A DNA stretch of 64,000 nt, from positions 1,928,001 through 1,992,000 of the forward strand of contig NZ_CP038015.1 of assembly GCF_004367585.1 (NCBI RefSeq). Reading direction: 5' to 3'. Positions 46,305-55,967 of the stretch are shown here, piece after piece. Under the pieces are notes generated by a model. The model had not been told where the DNA came from, searched no databases, and saw only the letters and a program-made list of their open reading frames with translations. A program made the position numbers and the translations under genes. The DNA comes from Paenisporosarcina antarctica (GTDB lineage: Bacteria > Bacillota > Bacilli > Bacillales_A > Planococcaceae). Each line of letters opens with the position of its first letter. The stretch's first letter is position 1.

Positions 46305-46746
46305 AATAACTACTCCCTTATTAATTTTTTACACAAAAAGAAAGCTCCTACTTGATAAGGTAACTTCCGAATTCTGTCAAATTAGCAAGCATATTAAGGA
46401 TGAAATCATCAATGTCAAAACTCTCTCTTCTTGTAACTAATTGTAATACTTCAATAATAAATAACAATCTAATTATTGAAAAAGAAAATACACTTACTGG
46501 TAAATGATTGTATCCCTTATACACCCCAGGTTGACATAACACCACTTCTAGGAAGTTCCCCTCCACTAGCAAACCCTTACCACTCCTCACTTCTTCTCCT
46601 TTTCGTTCACCCATCTTTTATACAGACAATATACATCGTTGAGTTAACGGGCTTTTGGCGATTTCCCTTTTCACGTCCGATGAATAAATATCCACTTGAT
46701 TTTGAAATGAAATTGGACATCTGAAACTAGAGTAATGATGAATCCA
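46305..46746. other. Gene-poor stretch holding the second direct repeat
   Basis: Two overlapping frames exist here (about 88 codons on minus, 46348-46614, and 82 on plus, 46476-46724), but neither looks like a normal protein nor has a good ribosome binding site, and I do not call them. The second direct repeat copy sits inside. The whole stretch reads as decayed sequence. Confidence 0.4.
46527..46543 (+). repeat. Direct repeat copy B
   Basis: This is the exact second copy of the 17-base sequence at 45833-45849, about 694 bases away, followed like the first by GGAAGT after seven bases. Confidence 0.7.
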
Positions 46747-47130
46747 TCACTCTCTTATTTCTAGCCAATTATAGAATGGCACTTTTGGGGCAGGTGTTTT
46801 AGGCTGATGTATCGGTTTTGGTACATCATATTGCATAGCTTTAGCCAATCCAGCCGTAAACGCAGCGACTACTTGGTCGTATCTGATGCCTTCACTCACT
46901 CGCTTAGCCATCTCAATGAGTTTCGCTTTCATGAATGTTTTAGGTGTTGCATCTGATCCCATACATAAAGCTAATATGCCTTTTAAGGATTCAATTTGTT
47001 TAGATACAGGTAAAATGCTGATGAAATTAAATAACGCAATCTAGGTTTCCAAATCTATTTTAGGCACAAAGCTTTGCACCATGGATTAAAGAATAAACAG
47101 CCTCAAAGGTTTGATGAAATTGAGTGATTG
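46747..47130 (-). pseudogene. Decayed gene of about 120 codons, unknown family
   Basis: The last 71 codons are open from an internal ATG (46962) and end PKVPFYNWLEIRE. The frame stays protein-like upstream (LFNFISILPVSKQIESLKG) until a TAG near 47041, beyond which the same frame gives MVQSFVPKIDLET. A shift into another frame there continues leftward as ITQFHQTFEAVYSLIHG. Together these suggest a gene broken by a premature amber codon and at least one frameshift. AAAGGAATAAAC would be the old ribosome binding site. The FYNWLE ending looks familiar from Bacillales hypothetical proteins, but I cannot name the family. Confidence 0.5.
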
Positions 47131-47162
47131 AAAGTTTATTCCTTTATATTTTATTTATTATA

Positions 47163-47204
47163 TAAAAAACTGTTTCCTAAAATGCAAGGAAACAGTTTTT
47201 ATAC
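47163..47204 (-). terminator. miaB-ricA terminator
   Basis: AAAAACTGTTTCCT pairs with AGGAAACAGTTTTT across an eight-base loop, shortly after the ricA stop, and ends in T residues on the minus strand. Confidence 0.88.
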
Positions 47205-47211
47205 ATAATTA

Positions 47212-47646
47212 TTATTTGAGACTACTAGGCTTGGTATTTTGGACTCTAGAACCCGTTTCTCCTTGAAGTAAATCGCCTTCTGTTGATTCAATGATTTTAT
47301 TTGTAACATTGTTTGAAATTGTATTCGCTACTAATTGTAATAAGTCATTTACATCGCCTTGCGATTGTTTAAACTCTTGAACAATTGGGATCTCATCAAT
47401 TTCTACTTCGATCTTCTCAATTTTACCTTCGATTAATGATAATGCTTTTTCTTTTCCGTATTGTTGAAAATTAACTGCTTGTTTTTGAAGACTTTTCAAA
47501 CTCGCAATTTTTTCGCGAATCTTTTGATTTTCATTAATTTGTGCTTCCGCACGTTTGAAGAAATCTACTTCTTCAGTATGTGAAATCATCTCTGCGATTT
47601 CTCTTGCTTTTGCAATAATATCATCTTTTGTGTATTTCGTTGTCAT
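47212..47646 (-). CDS. ricA: RicA (YmcA), Y-complex subunit for biofilm, competence and sporulation
   Basis: RicA forms a complex with RicF (YlbF) and RicT (YaaT) that binds iron-sulfur clusters, speeds the Spo0A phosphorelay and directs RNase Y cleavage of some mRNAs. The 144-residue helical protein contains [37 protein letters not shown] and [20 protein letters not shown], as in the YmcA/YlbF family. The ATG overlaps the miaB stop as ATGA. The targets of its partner RNase Y lie in the same window (rny itself is at 50.9-52.4 kb). Recognition is from memory of the family. Confidence 0.9.
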   Translation of the reverse strand: MTTKYTKDDIIAKAREIAEMISHTEEVDFFKRAEAQINENQKIREKIASLKSLQKQAVNFQQYGKEKALSLIEGKIEKIEVEIDEIPIVQEFKQSQGDVNDLLQLVANTISNNVTNKIIESTEGDLLQGETGSRVQNTKPSSLK

Positions 47647-49184
47647 AAGACACCCACTTCTTGGCCAGCAACGACTTCAATTAATTCGCCTTCTAGTGAC
47701 CATGTTTTTGTTTTCGTAATTTTCACCATTGCAAGTTTGCCAATAATCTCATTGGGACCAGCAAAATTAACAAGCTTACTCGTTCTTGTATAACCCGCAA
47801 GGACGTCTGAATTTTTTCGGCTTTCACCTTCAACTAAAACTTCAACAATTTGCTCATTGTAAACGTGCATTGCTTTAGCTGACAAATCATTTACAAGATT
47901 ATTTAATCGTTGTAGACGTTGTTTTTTTATATCCATTGGTATATTGTCTTCCATTTTTGCAGCTGGTGTACCCTCACGTGGTGAATAAATGTAGGTAAAT
48001 GCATGTTCGAATCCAACTTCTTCATATAAAGACATGGTTTCTTCAAACTGCTCGTCCGTTTCATTTGGAAAGCCCACAATAATATCCGTTGTTAATGCAG
48101 CATCAGGTAAAGCTATTTTAATTTTCCGAACTAATTCCAAATATTGTTCACGACTATATTTACGAGCCATTAGCTTTAGCATACTTGTTGAACCTGATTG
48201 AACAGGTAAATGAATATGCTCCACCAAATTACCACGCTTTGTTAGAACTTCAATCAAATAATCATCAAAATCACGAGGATGGCTAGTAGTAAAACGAATT
48301 CTTGGTATATCAATTAGACGAAGATCGTTCATTAAATCACCTAAACGATACGTAAGATCATTAAAATCTTTACCATACGCATTTACATTTTGACCTAGTA
48401 AAGTGACTTCTCTATACCCTTGAGATGCAAGCTGCCTTACTTCTTGGATGATATCTTCAGGTCTGCGGCTTCGTTCTTTTCCGCGTGTATAGGGTACGAT
48501 ACAATAAGTACAAAACTTATCACAACCATACATGATATTAACCCACGCTTTTATTTTACCACGGCGAACTCTTGGTAAGCTTTCAATCACGTCACCTTCT
48601 TTTGACCACACTTCAATAACCATTTCCTTTGACAGATATGCTTCCATTAAAATGTTCGGTAAGCGATGAATATTATGCGTGCCAAAAATTATATCTACTT
48701 GATTATAAGTTTTCAAGATCTTATTGACAACAGATTCCTCTTGAGACATACAACCACATACTCCTATTATTACATCTGGATTGTCGCGTTTTATTTTTTT
48801 GTAGTGGCCAAGTTCACCAAACACTTTATTTTCAGCGTTTTCTCGAATAGCACATGTGTTAAGCAAAATGACATTAGCTTCTTGGACGTTGTCTGTAGAA
48901 GTGTAACCCAGGCTCAAGAAAATACCTGCAATCACTTCAGTATCATGTTCATTCATTTGACATCCAAATGTTCGAATGAAAAACTTTCGTCCATTTCCCA
49001 TCCCTAAAAAATCAGGATCAATTACAAAATCTTTATGATAAGTTATATCTTCTTTCCCGCGTTTCTTTGCTTCCTTTAATGAAGGTGGTACGTAAACAGA
49101 TTCGAAATACTGGCTATAATCTTTTTCGGTTTTATTTTCTACTTCTTTCACTTGTGAGTTATATAATCTCTGTTCTTCATTCAT
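47643..49184 (-). CDS. miaB: tRNA-2-methylthio-N6-dimethylallyladenosine synthase MiaB
   Basis: MiaB is a radical SAM methylthiotransferase that acts on i6A37 made by MiaA. The 513-residue protein has the N-terminal cluster-binding domain with [28 protein letters not shown] and [10 protein letters not shown], the radical SAM motif [18 protein letters not shown] and a C-terminal TRAM domain. All six cluster cysteines are seen. The N-terminal extension of about 60 residues before the first domain is typical for Bacillus. It overlaps ricA by four bases; the miaB-ymcA pairing is conserved. Confidence 0.96.
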   Translation of the reverse strand: MNEEQRLYNSQVKEVENKTEKDYSQYFESVYVPPSLKEAKKRGKEDITYHKDFVIDPDFLGMGNGRKFFIRTFGCQMNEHDTEVIAGIFLSLGYTSTDNVQEANVILLNTCAIRENAENKVFGELGHYKKIKRDNPDVIIGVCGCMSQEESVVNKILKTYNQVDIIFGTHNIHRLPNILMEAYLSKEMVIEVWSKEGDVIESLPRVRRGKIKAWVNIMYGCDKFCTYCIVPYTRGKERSRRPEDIIQEVRQLASQGYREVTLLGQNVNAYGKDFNDLTYRLGDLMNDLRLIDIPRIRFTTSHPRDFDDYLIEVLTKRGNLVEHIHLPVQSGSTSMLKLMARKYSREQYLELVRKIKIALPDAALTTDIIVGFPNETDEQFEETMSLYEEVGFEHAFTYIYSPREGTPAAKMEDNIPMDIKKQRLQRLNNLVNDLSAKAMHVYNEQIVEVLVEGESRKNSDVLAGYTRTSKLVNFAGPNEIIGKLAMVKITKTKTWSLEGELIEVVAGQEVGVL

Positions 49185-49414
49185 CAGAAAACTCCTTTCA
49201 TCCTAATCAATACTCAGACGAAAACTGCATTCCTCTATTATACTGAAAACCTATTCATTCCTACAAGGTAGTAGGTTCAATTGTCGGTATTTCGACAATA
49301 AAACAAGATTTTCGTAGACAGTTAAATTAATACTAAAATATCTAAAACGCGGTCGACAAAATTTCGGTTCACATTAAATTCTTCAGTAAATATGTTTATC
49401 ACTAAACCACTTTT
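49185..49414. other. Intergenic region upstream of miaB
   Basis: About 230 AT-rich bases lie between the miaB start and the spoVS terminator. They should hold the miaB promoter, but I did not find a clear -35/-10 pair. No ORF is supported. Confidence 0.4.
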
Positions 49415-49446
49415 AAAAAACCCAACCTCTATTGAGATTGGGTTTG
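49415..49446 (-). terminator. Terminator downstream of the spoVS-associated element
   Basis: AACCCAATCTC pairs with GAGGTTGGGTT (a G-T and a mismatch tolerated) across a four-base loop and runs into T residues on the minus strand. It lies about 220 bases after the spoVS stop, beyond the hairpin-rich element, so that element could be part of the spoVS transcript. Confidence 0.75.
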
Positions 49447-49477
49447 TTTAACTGATAAGAAAGAATAGCAATTGAAT

Positions 49478-49660
49478 GATACTACACAAGCGTAAGCCCG
49501 CAATTGCGTTTGACACTCTTGTTGGAGACAGATTTTCTAGATTATTTCTCCCGCGGTTACTCTTCGCAGAAGAAACTTACTCCTACGTTAGGAGTCGGTC
49601 TCTTTTGACCTGCTACACTTCGGTGTCAGCGTCGAGCTTAAGTGGCGCTTTCCGCCTTTA
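49478..49660. ncRNA. Hairpin-rich element, candidate structured RNA or repeat
   Basis: Relatively GC-rich DNA with consecutive short hairpins lies between the spoVS stop and its terminator. On the plus strand: TCTTC/GAAGA at 49561-49573, ACTCCTA/TAGGAGT at 49579-49595, GGTC/GACC at 49597-49610, GCTACAC/GTGT-AGC closed by a C(UUCG)G tetraloop at 49612-49630, and GGCG/CGCC at 49644-49656. Such order is not expected by chance. It may be an RNA element or an interspersed repeat; no protein frame is supported. Confidence 0.5.
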
Positions 49661-49663
49661 ATA

Positions 49664-49933
49664 CTATACTCGTGTACGTTTTTCAACTAAAAGCTTAATC
49701 GCTGTTCGGTCTTCACCACCAATTACGATATCTGTAAATGCTGGCGAACAAATTAAATCGGCGCCACTCGGTGCCACAAAGCCACGTGCAATTGCAACTG
49801 CTTTTACCGCTTGATTCAGTGCTCCTGCCCCAACTGCTTGCATTTCTGCATACCCTTTTTCTCGGATGACTGCAACTAATGCACCTGCCACTGAATTCGG
49901 ATTAGATTTTGACGATACTTTTAATGTTTCCAC
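49664..49933 (-). CDS. spoVS: Stage V sporulation protein S
   Basis: SpoVS is a small Alba-fold protein required for progress through sporulation and coat assembly in B. subtilis, probably acting on nucleic acid or regulation. The 89-residue sequence has KVSSKSNPNSVAGALVAVI, AVGAGALNQAVKAVAIARGF and VAPSGADLICSPAFTD, an almost textbook match. It lies between ymdB and miaB, the conserved rny-ymdB-spoVS order. AAGGGGGAA lies before the ATG. In B. subtilis it is transcribed by sigma-H; I did not identify that promoter with confidence. Confidence 0.97.
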   Translation of the reverse strand: METLKVSSKSNPNSVAGALVAVIREKGYAEMQAVGAGALNQAVKAVAIARGFVAPSGADLICSPAFTDIVIGGEDRTAIKLLVEKRTRV

Positions 49934-50020
49934 TACGATTCCCCCTTGTCCTTGCTGACCGTTGGACGATTAAACTGTCCATAAATCACTTTATGCAAGT
50001 TCATAGAGATATAGAAGAAG

Positions 50021-50818
50021 TTATCCTCTGAAAGGATAATCTTCATTTATATAAATACGTTCAAAAGAATTGGCTTTTCCTGTTTGGTTATCTAAATCAA
50101 CGAAAAATGCACTGATTACAGAACGTCCAGACTTCGGCACTTCAAAACGTGCTGGCATATTAGTTTGGAATCGGTATAATACCTCTTCTTTTTTCATTCC
50201 TAGCACACCATCATATGGACCTGTCATCCCTACATCAGTAATGTAGGCTGTACCTTTAGGAAAAATCCGAGCGTCTGCAGTTTGGACATGTGTATGGGTC
50301 CCTACAACTGTTGATACTTCTCCATCTAAGTGCCAACCCATTGCAATCTTTTCACTCGTTGCTTCTGCATGGAAATCAACAAAAATTAATGGTGATAGTT
50401 GTTTCGCTTCTTTTACAAGTTCTGTCGCTTTTTTAAATGGATCATCATGAGGTGGTAAAAAAGTACGACCATGCAAATTAATGACCGATAACGTATGACC
50501 ATTTTTTGTAATGGTAGTCATTCCTTTACCCGGAGCTTCATCAGAAAAGTTAGCTGGACGAATTAAATAATCGGTATCGTCTATAAAATCAAAAATTTCT
50601 TTTTGATCCCATGTATGATTCCCCATTGTTACGACGTCTACCCCCATGTAAAGTAATTCTTGAAATAATTTCTTTGTAATTCCACGTCCTGATGCTGCAT
50701 TTTCCCCATTTGCTATGATGACATCTGGTTGATATTTCCTTTTCAATCTTGGTAAATAGTCTTCTACGGTATCGCGTCCAATTGATCCTACGATATCTCC
50801 AATAAATAATACTTTCAT
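50021..50818 (-). CDS. ymdB: YmdB-type metallophosphodiesterase
   Basis: YmdB is a calcineurin-like phosphodiesterase with 2',3'-cyclic nucleotide activity that influences biofilm and motility decisions and is linked to RNase Y. The 265-residue protein shows metal-binding motifs VLFIGDIVGSIGRD, IANGENAASGRG, TMGNHTWDQKEIFDF, FVDFHAEATSEK and VVGTHTHVQTADARI. The start at 50818 (MKVLFIGD) follows GAAGGA by six bases; ATGs at -6 and -24 lie inside or before that site. It follows rny after a terminator. Confidence 0.94.
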   Translation of the reverse strand: MKVLFIGDIVGSIGRDTVEDYLPRLKRKYQPDVIIANGENAASGRGITKKLFQELLYMGVDVVTMGNHTWDQKEIFDFIDDTDYLIRPANFSDEAPGKGMTTITKNGHTLSVINLHGRTFLPPHDDPFKKATELVKEAKQLSPLIFVDFHAEATSEKIAMGWHLDGEVSTVVGTHTHVQTADARIFPKGTAYITDVGMTGPYDGVLGMKKEEVLYRFQTNMPARFEVPKSGRSVISAFFVDLDNQTGKANSFERIYINEDYPFRG

Positions 50819-50844
50819 TTTCATTCCTTCTTTCGTTTCCAATA

Positions 50845-50876
50845 AAAAAAGGCTTCAAAATGAAGCCCTTTTTTAC
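50845..50876 (-). terminator. rny terminator
   Basis: GGGCTTCA and TGAAGCC form a stem flanked by long A and T runs, immediately after the rny stop and only about 25 bases before the ymdB start. Read-through or attenuation into ymdB is therefore possible. Confidence 0.85.
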
Positions 50877-52430
50877 TTATTTTGCGTATTCTACCGCTCT
50901 TGTTTCACGAATTACTGTCACTTTAATATGACCTGGATAATCCATTTCTTCTTCAATACGTTTTCGAATGTCACGCGCTAAGCGATGCGCTGTAATGTCA
51001 TCAATTTGCTCTGGACGAACCATAATACGAATTTCGCGACCAGCTTGAATAGCAAAGGATTTTTCAACACCATCATAAGACTCTGAAATTTCTTCCAGTT
51101 TCTCTAAGCGGCGGATGTAATTTTCTAAAGTTTCACTACGTGCACCCGGGCGTGCTGCTGATAATGCATCAGCTGCAGCTACAAGTACTGCAATCACAGA
51201 TGTTGCTGGTGTATCACCATGATGAGAAGCAATACTGTTAATAACTACCGGATGTTCCTTATACTTCGTTGCAAGTTCAACACCGATTTCAACGTGGCTA
51301 CCTTCGACTTCATGGTCAATGGCTTTCCCGATATCATGTAGTAATCCGGCACGACGAGCAAGCATTACATCTTCTCCAAGTTCAGCAGCGAGTAAACCTG
51401 ATAAAAACGCAACTTCTTTCGAATGTTTCAAGACGTTTTGTCCATAACTTGTGCGATAACGCATACGGCCCATTATCTTAATTAAATCCGGATGTAAATT
51501 ATGAATGCCAACATCAAATGTCGTTTGTTCACCGATTTCACGAATTTGCTCATCGACTTCACGTCTAGACTTCTCAACCATTTCTTCAATACGTGCTGGA
51601 TGAATCCTGCCATCTTGGACTAATTTTTCTAGTGCCAGACGAGCAGTTTCACGACGGATTGGATCAAAACCAGAAAGAATAACTGCTTCAGGTGTATCAT
51701 CGATAATTAAGTCGATTCCTGTCAATGTTTCTAGCGTTCTTATATTCCGGCCTTCGCGGCCTATGATACGGCCTTTCATTTCGTCATTCGGCAAGGTTAC
51801 TACTGATACTGTCGTTTCCGCTACATGGTCTGCAGCGAAGCGTTGTATAGCTAACGACAAGATTTCACGAGCTTTTTTATCAGATTCTTCTTTCGCTCGC
51901 GTCTCAGATTCTTTCGTCATCACTGCGATGTCCGTTGCTAGTTCATTTTCTACTTGTTTTAGAATAATGCTTCTCGCTTCTTCACGAGTTAATGCAGAGA
52001 TGCGCTCAATTTCTGTTTCTTGTTTTGCAACTAGTTCAGCTACTTTACTTTCCATCTGCTCTACTTGCTGTAGTCTTTCAGTCAGAGCGTCTTCTTTGCG
52101 CTCTAGACCCGCGTCTCTTTTGTTAAGAGCATCATCCTTACGATCAAGGTTTTCTTCTCTTTGCAAGTACCGATTTTCCTGTTTTTGCAGTTCAGACCGG
52201 CGTTCACGAATGTCAGATTCTGATTCAATTCTCAATTTGTGAGTTTCATCTTTTGCTTCTAATAGTGCTTCTTTTTTAAGAGCTTCCGCTTCGCGCTTCG
52301 CCTCATCTACGATGAGAACAGCTGACTGCTTTGCACCAGTCACTTTTGAATCGTTCACATTTTTAATTAAAAAATAGCTAACACCGACACCGACGATAAG
52401 ACCAAGCAAAGCGGAGATAATTTCATACAT
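50877..52430 (-). CDS. rny: Ribonuclease Y
   Basis: RNase Y is the main membrane-bound endoribonuclease starting mRNA decay in Bacillus. The 517-residue protein has an N-terminal membrane anchor (about residues 3-24), a long coiled coil rich in Glu, Lys and Arg to about residue 200, the KH domain with [15 protein letters not shown], and the HD domain with [20 protein letters not shown]. All catalytic histidines and aspartates are intact. The start at 52430 ([10 protein letters not shown]) follows GAGGAGG; an ATG nine bases upstream overlaps that site. ymdB follows, as in B. subtilis. Confidence 0.97.
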   Translation of the reverse strand: MYEIISALLGLIVGVGVSYFLIKNVNDSKVTGAKQSAVLIVDEAKREAEALKKEALLEAKDETHKLRIESESDIRERRSELQKQENRYLQREENLDRKDDALNKRDAGLERKEDALTERLQQVEQMESKVAELVAKQETEIERISALTREEARSIILKQVENELATDIAVMTKESETRAKEESDKKAREILSLAIQRFAADHVAETTVSVVTLPNDEMKGRIIGREGRNIRTLETLTGIDLIIDDTPEAVILSGFDPIRRETARLALEKLVQDGRIHPARIEEMVEKSRREVDEQIREIGEQTTFDVGIHNLHPDLIKIMGRMRYRTSYGQNVLKHSKEVAFLSGLLAAELGEDVMLARRAGLLHDIGKAIDHEVEGSHVEIGVELATKYKEHPVVINSIASHHGDTPATSVIAVLVAAADALSAARPGARSETLENYIRRLEKLEEISESYDGVEKSFAIQAGREIRIMVRPEQIDDITAHRLARDIRKRIEEEMDYPGHIKVTVIRETRAVEYAK

Positions 52431-52584
52431 TTTGAACACCTCCTCTTGCTATTTCATTTACATGTTTAGTTGGCTTATATATGGAGTGGTCCAATATACT
52501 GCCAAATGTTATTCATTTGAGAGATTATACAAGCTTAATTGTATAGATGTAAAAATACTCTGTCAAGGATTCCAAGTGCTAGTA

Positions 52585-52622
52585 AAAGAAAGTAGTCTAC
52601 CTAAATTTACGGTAGACTACTA
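52585..52622 (-). terminator. recA terminator
   Basis: AGTAGTCTACC pairs perfectly with GGTAGACTACT across a nine-base loop. On the minus strand a T-rich tract with one C follows. It lies just beyond the recA stop. Confidence 0.85.
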
Positions 52623-52630
52623 CTTATTCC

Positions 52631-53692
52631 TTATTTTTTGTCTAATGACAATTCAAACTCTTCATTTTCTTCTTCTTCATCATGAGCACCAATTGTATAT
52701 GCAGTTGCCATCATTCCATATGCAGCTCTGATTTTTTGAGCAATTTCATTTCGAGTTGCATGATTATCTTTTAGGTATTGTTTTGCATTTTCACGACCTT
52801 GACCAAGACGGTCATCGTTATATGAATACCAAGATCCACTCTTATTTACAATATCCATCTCCACACCTAAATCGACTATTTCACCTTCACGTGAAATTCC
52901 ACTACCATACATAATATCGACTTCAGCCGTTCTAAATGGAGGTGCTACTTTGTTTTTCACAACTTTTATTTTCGTTTTATTTCCCATGAAGTCATTTCCA
53001 GACTTAATTGTTTCTGCACGACGAACTTCTAAACGAACAGAACTATAGAATTTAAGTGCACGACCACCAGGTGTAACCTCAGGATTACCGAACATAACGC
53101 CCACTTTTTCACGGATTTGGTTAATGAAAATTGCAGTTGTTTTCGATTTACTAATTGCACCAGATAATTTACGCAATGCTTGTGACATTAGTCGAGCTTG
53201 AAGACCTATGTGGGAATCGCCCATTTCCCCTTCAATCTCCGCTTTAGGTACAAGAGCTGCTACAGAGTCAATAACGATAATATCAACAGCACCACTTCGT
53301 ACAAGTGCTTCTACAATTTCTAAAGCTTGCTCTCCTGTATCTGGTTGTGATAATAATAATTCATCAATATTAACACCCAGATTTTGAGCGTAAGTAGGAT
53401 CAAGTGCATGCTCTACATCAATAAAGGCTGCTTGACCACCTGCTGCTTGTGCTTCTGCAATTGCATGTAAAGAAACAGTTGTTTTACCAGAACTCTCTGG
53501 TCCATATATTTCAATAATTCGACCTCGTGGGTATCCACCTACACCTAGTGCAACATCAAGTGTTAGAGATCCACTAGAAGTCGTCAATATTTCACGATCA
53601 GTTTTTTCTCCAAGTTTCATAATTGAACCTTTACCGAATTGTTTCTCAATTTGTTTCAACGCCATGTCTAATGCTGCTTTACGATCGCTCAA
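52631..53692 (-). CDS. recA: Recombinase A
   Basis: RecA catalyses strand exchange and triggers LexA self-cleavage. Motifs seen are Walker [19 protein letters not shown], Walker [16 protein letters not shown], loop L1 region [20 protein letters not shown] and loop L2 [17 protein letters not shown]. The start is a TTG at 53692 ([18 protein letters not shown]), eight bases after GGAGG; this matches the B. subtilis N-terminus. A longer frame from 53767 would cover the promoter and is unlikely. Length is about 353 residues. A LexA box and sigma-A promoter lie upstream. Confidence 0.97.
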   Translation of the reverse strand: MSDRKAALDMALKQIEKQFGKGSIMKLGEKTDREILTTSSGSLTLDVALGVGGYPRGRIIEIYGPESSGKTTVSLHAIAEAQAAGGQAAFIDVEHALDPTYAQNLGVNIDELLLSQPDTGEQALEIVEALVRSGAVDIIVIDSVAALVPKAEIEGEMGDSHIGLQARLMSQALRKLSGAISKSKTTAIFINQIREKVGVMFGNPEVTPGGRALKFYSSVRLEVRRAETIKSGNDFMGNKTKIKVVKNKVAPPFRTAEVDIMYGSGISREGEIVDLGVEMDIVNKSGSWYSYNDDRLGQGRENAKQYLKDNHATRNEIAQKIRAAYGMMATAYTIGAHDEEEENEEFELSLDKK

Positions 53693-53738
53693 GAATGGTT
53701 CCTCCTTTAATTTCAAACACAAATTATCTTCTGTCTCT

Positions 53739-53767
53739 ACTATACTTGGTCTATGAGAAATACACAA
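53739..53767 (-). promoter_or_regulatory. Sigma-A promoter of recA
   Basis: On the minus strand TTGTGT (53767 to 53762) and TATAGT (53744 to 53739) are separated by 17 bases. The start codon lies about 45 bases further on. Confidence 0.7.
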
Positions 53768-53775
53768 GAAAAAAG

Positions 53776-53789
53776 CGAACGTTTATTCT
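53776..53789. promoter_or_regulatory. LexA box upstream of recA
   Basis: CGAACGTTTATTCT has one perfect half-site (CGAAC) and a degenerate second half, with two mismatches to CGAACNNNNGTTCG. It lies eight bases upstream of the recA -35. Confidence 0.6.
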
Positions 53790-53927
53790 GTTTTAATTTT
53801 AACAAAATCAGATTTTGAATTTAAAAAACAGTATAAAATCTAATTTTTATACCTAATCAAGCCTTGAAAATTTAATTATACCTACTTTTCTTAAAATAAA
53901 TTTTCTTCTTGCCGGAAACCCTAACTA

Positions 53928-53965
53928 AAATTGCTAACGTCACAAGAGACGCTAGCAATTTTTGT
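53928..53965 (-). terminator. cinA terminator
   Basis: AATTGCTAACGTC pairs with GACGCTAGCAATT (one mismatch) around a six-base loop, about 120 bases past the cinA stop and upstream of the recA promoter. T-rich tracts occur on both sides. The rest of 53768-54086 shows no ORF. Confidence 0.75.
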
Positions 53966-54086
53966 CAGACACTTATTAAAAAGATGTCCATATTCGACAC
54001 TTATAGCAAAGAAAGATTGTCTCACGTCACACTTTTATAACTTCCGGAATAACTTTTCAGGACTAGAGCGTATTTAATTCAACCTT

Positions 54087-55325
54087 CTAAGTGGATAGCA
54101 GTTGGATTAAATAATGAAAAGTTCGTTTTACTGCACGTAAACGATTGGTATTTCGCATATCGCTTAAATGCAATTCATGTGTCACAACTTCATCATTCGG
54201 AAGAATAATCGCAATCCAGACAGTGCCAGCTGGTTGATGATCATGTTCACCTGGACCTGCTACACCGGTTAAGGCTACCCCAATATTCGTTTTGAACATT
54301 GTTTTCACTCTAGTTGCCATGGCTGTCGCACATTCTTCACTAACAACACCGTATTGCTCAATAATTTCTTTTGAAACGCCTAGTTGGTTCATTTTTGAAT
54401 CAGCAGTATATGTAACAACGCCACCCACTAATGTCTGGCTAACTCCTGGAATGGCAGCTAGTTCAGATTGAAACAATCCAGCAGTTAAACTTTCTGCTAC
54501 AGATATAGTCAATCCTTGCTCAATTAATAGTTTCGTTGTACTTGATGCTAGAGATTCATCATTGTAGCCATACAAGTAGTCACCTACACGAGAAAGCAAA
54601 AGTTGTTCGGTTTCATGAATTAATCGCCAAGCTTCTTCTTCGCTTGATGTTTTAGCTGTTACACGTAAAGTGACTTCGCCATCAGAAGCAAGAGGTGCAA
54701 TCGTAGGATTTGTTTGAGTTTCTAATAAATCCATGATTTGTGTTTCTAGTTCTGCTTCACCAATTCCATAGAAACGCAATACTTGAGATACGATAATCTC
54801 TCCATGATTTAACGTACTAGCTAATAATGGTTTTGCTTCGAATTGAAACATCGGTTCCATTTCTTTCGGTGGCCCTGGTAGAAGAATATAAATATGTTGA
54901 TCATGTGAATAGAACATTCCTGGTGCCATACCGTTATGATTCGCTAATACTTTACAACCGTCTAAAACGAGTGCTTGTTTTTTATTATTTTCAGTCATTG
55001 GACGATTGACACGTTGAAAAAATGCTTCAATGGATAGCATAGCGGTTTGATCCATAATGAGCTCAGTTCCTAGATGCTTTGCAATGGTTTCTTTAGTCAA
55101 ATCATCTTTTGTTGGTCCAAGTCCACCTGAGAAAATGATTAAGTCTGCACGCGACTCTGCAAGCTCAATGGCTTGTTTTAAACGCTCAGCATTATCTCCT
55201 ACTACAGTGTGATAATACACATTTACACCAAGTTCAGCTAATTGACTCGAAATGTAACGAGCATTTGTATTCGTAATTTGACCTAATAATAGTTCTGACC
55301 CTACAGCAATAATTTCAGCATTCAT
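54087..55325 (-). CDS. cinA: CinA competence-damage protein / nicotinamide-nucleotide amidase
   Basis: CinA is a two-domain protein: an N-terminal COG1058 molybdopterin-binding-like domain with ADP-ribose pyrophosphatase activity in some species, and a C-terminal nicotinamide-nucleotide amidase domain. The 412-residue product shows AEIIAVGSELLLGQITNTN and IFSGGLGPTKDDLTKETIA early, and VAESLTAGLFQSELAAIPG with GVAGPGEHDH late. It precedes recA as in B. subtilis and is likely involved in competence. ATG at 55325 is chosen, but a TTG six bases upstream has better spacing to AAGGG and may be the real start. Confidence 0.94.
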   Translation of the reverse strand: MNAEIIAVGSELLLGQITNTNARYISSQLAELGVNVYYHTVVGDNAERLKQAIELAESRADLIIFSGGLGPTKDDLTKETIAKHLGTELIMDQTAMLSIEAFFQRVNRPMTENNKKQALVLDGCKVLANHNGMAPGMFYSHDQHIYILLPGPPKEMEPMFQFEAKPLLASTLNHGEIIVSQVLRFYGIGEAELETQIMDLLETQTNPTIAPLASDGEVTLRVTAKTSSEEEAWRLIHETEQLLLSRVGDYLYGYNDESLASSTTKLLIEQGLTISVAESLTAGLFQSELAAIPGVSQTLVGGVVTYTADSKMNQLGVSKEIIEQYGVVSEECATAMATRVKTMFKTNIGVALTGVAGPGEHDHQPAGTVWIAIILPNDEVVTHELHLSDMRNTNRLRAVKRTFHYLIQLLST

Positions 55326-55339
55326 TTTCAATCACGCCC

Positions 55340-55918
55340 TTATTTAGAATCCAGTAATACACGGCGGTTCGCATAGAAGTAATCCCATCCAGACCAAATT
55401 GTAAAGATCAATGTCACATATAACATAATCGTAGCAAATGGTATGGAGAACATTTCAAAAACAATGTTATGAAGTAACAATGCAGAAACTGCAATAATTT
55501 GTGTCCACATTTTAATTTTGCCTAATTGCTTTGCAGCTACAACTTCTCCTTCATTAGCTAATATTAAACGAAGTCCTGTTACAGCAAATTCACGACTAAT
55601 AATTATGATAACTATCCAGGCAGGTGCAAAACCTAGTTCAACTAAAATAATAAGAGCTGCGGAAACCAATAATTTATCTGCAAGTGGATCTAAAAACATG
55701 CCCATCTTTGTGACTAAATTATGTTTACGTGCATAATATCCATCGATAAAGTCAGTGACTGCTGCAAAAATGAAAATTATCGCTCCAATTAGATGCTCCA
55801 CGGGTAAAGTTGCCCCTAAAAGGGTAAGATCTCCCCAACCAAAATCAATAAGCATAAAGGCTACAAATATTGGGATCATTATTATTCGTGAAACTGTAAT
55901 TTGATTAGGTATATTCAT
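55340..55918 (-). CDS. pgsA: CDP-diacylglycerol-glycerol-3-phosphate 3-phosphatidyltransferase
   Basis: PgsA makes phosphatidylglycerol-phosphate, the first committed step to phosphatidylglycerol and cardiolipin. The 192-residue membrane protein has the CDP-alcohol phosphotransferase motif DFIDGYYARKHNLVTKMGMF followed by LDPLADKLL, in which the conserved aspartates bind the metal and substrate. Around five to six membrane segments are predicted. It lies between ymfM (rodZ) and cinA, as in B. subtilis. AAAGGAGA is upstream of the ATG. Confidence 0.96.
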   Translation of the reverse strand: MNIPNQITVSRIIMIPIFVAFMLIDFGWGDLTLLGATLPVEHLIGAIIFIFAAVTDFIDGYYARKHNLVTKMGMFLDPLADKLLVSAALIILVELGFAPAWIVIIIISREFAVTGLRLILANEGEVVAAKQLGKIKMWTQIIAVSALLLHNIVFEMFSIPFATIMLYVTLIFTIWSGWDYFYANRRVLLDSK

Positions 55919-55967
55919 TATCTGTCTCCTTTCGATTCAAAGAAAATAGCCATCTTGTTAGAGATGA

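Noticed and set aside
46348-46614. 88-codon minus-strand frame
   Set aside because: It overlaps another frame, includes a direct-repeat copy, has no good ribosome binding site and has an unnatural N-terminus.
46476-46724. 82-codon plus-strand frame
   Set aside because: It overlaps the minus frame above and shows no recognisable motif, signal or ribosome binding site.
49476-49661. Short plus-strand frame over the hairpin-rich element
   Set aside because: The composition follows the hairpins rather than codons, and it ends inside the spoVS 3' side; better explained as structured noncoding sequence.
52432-52731. 99-codon plus-strand frame at the recA end
   Set aside because: It is antisense to the recA C-terminus and terminator, and has no ribosome binding site.
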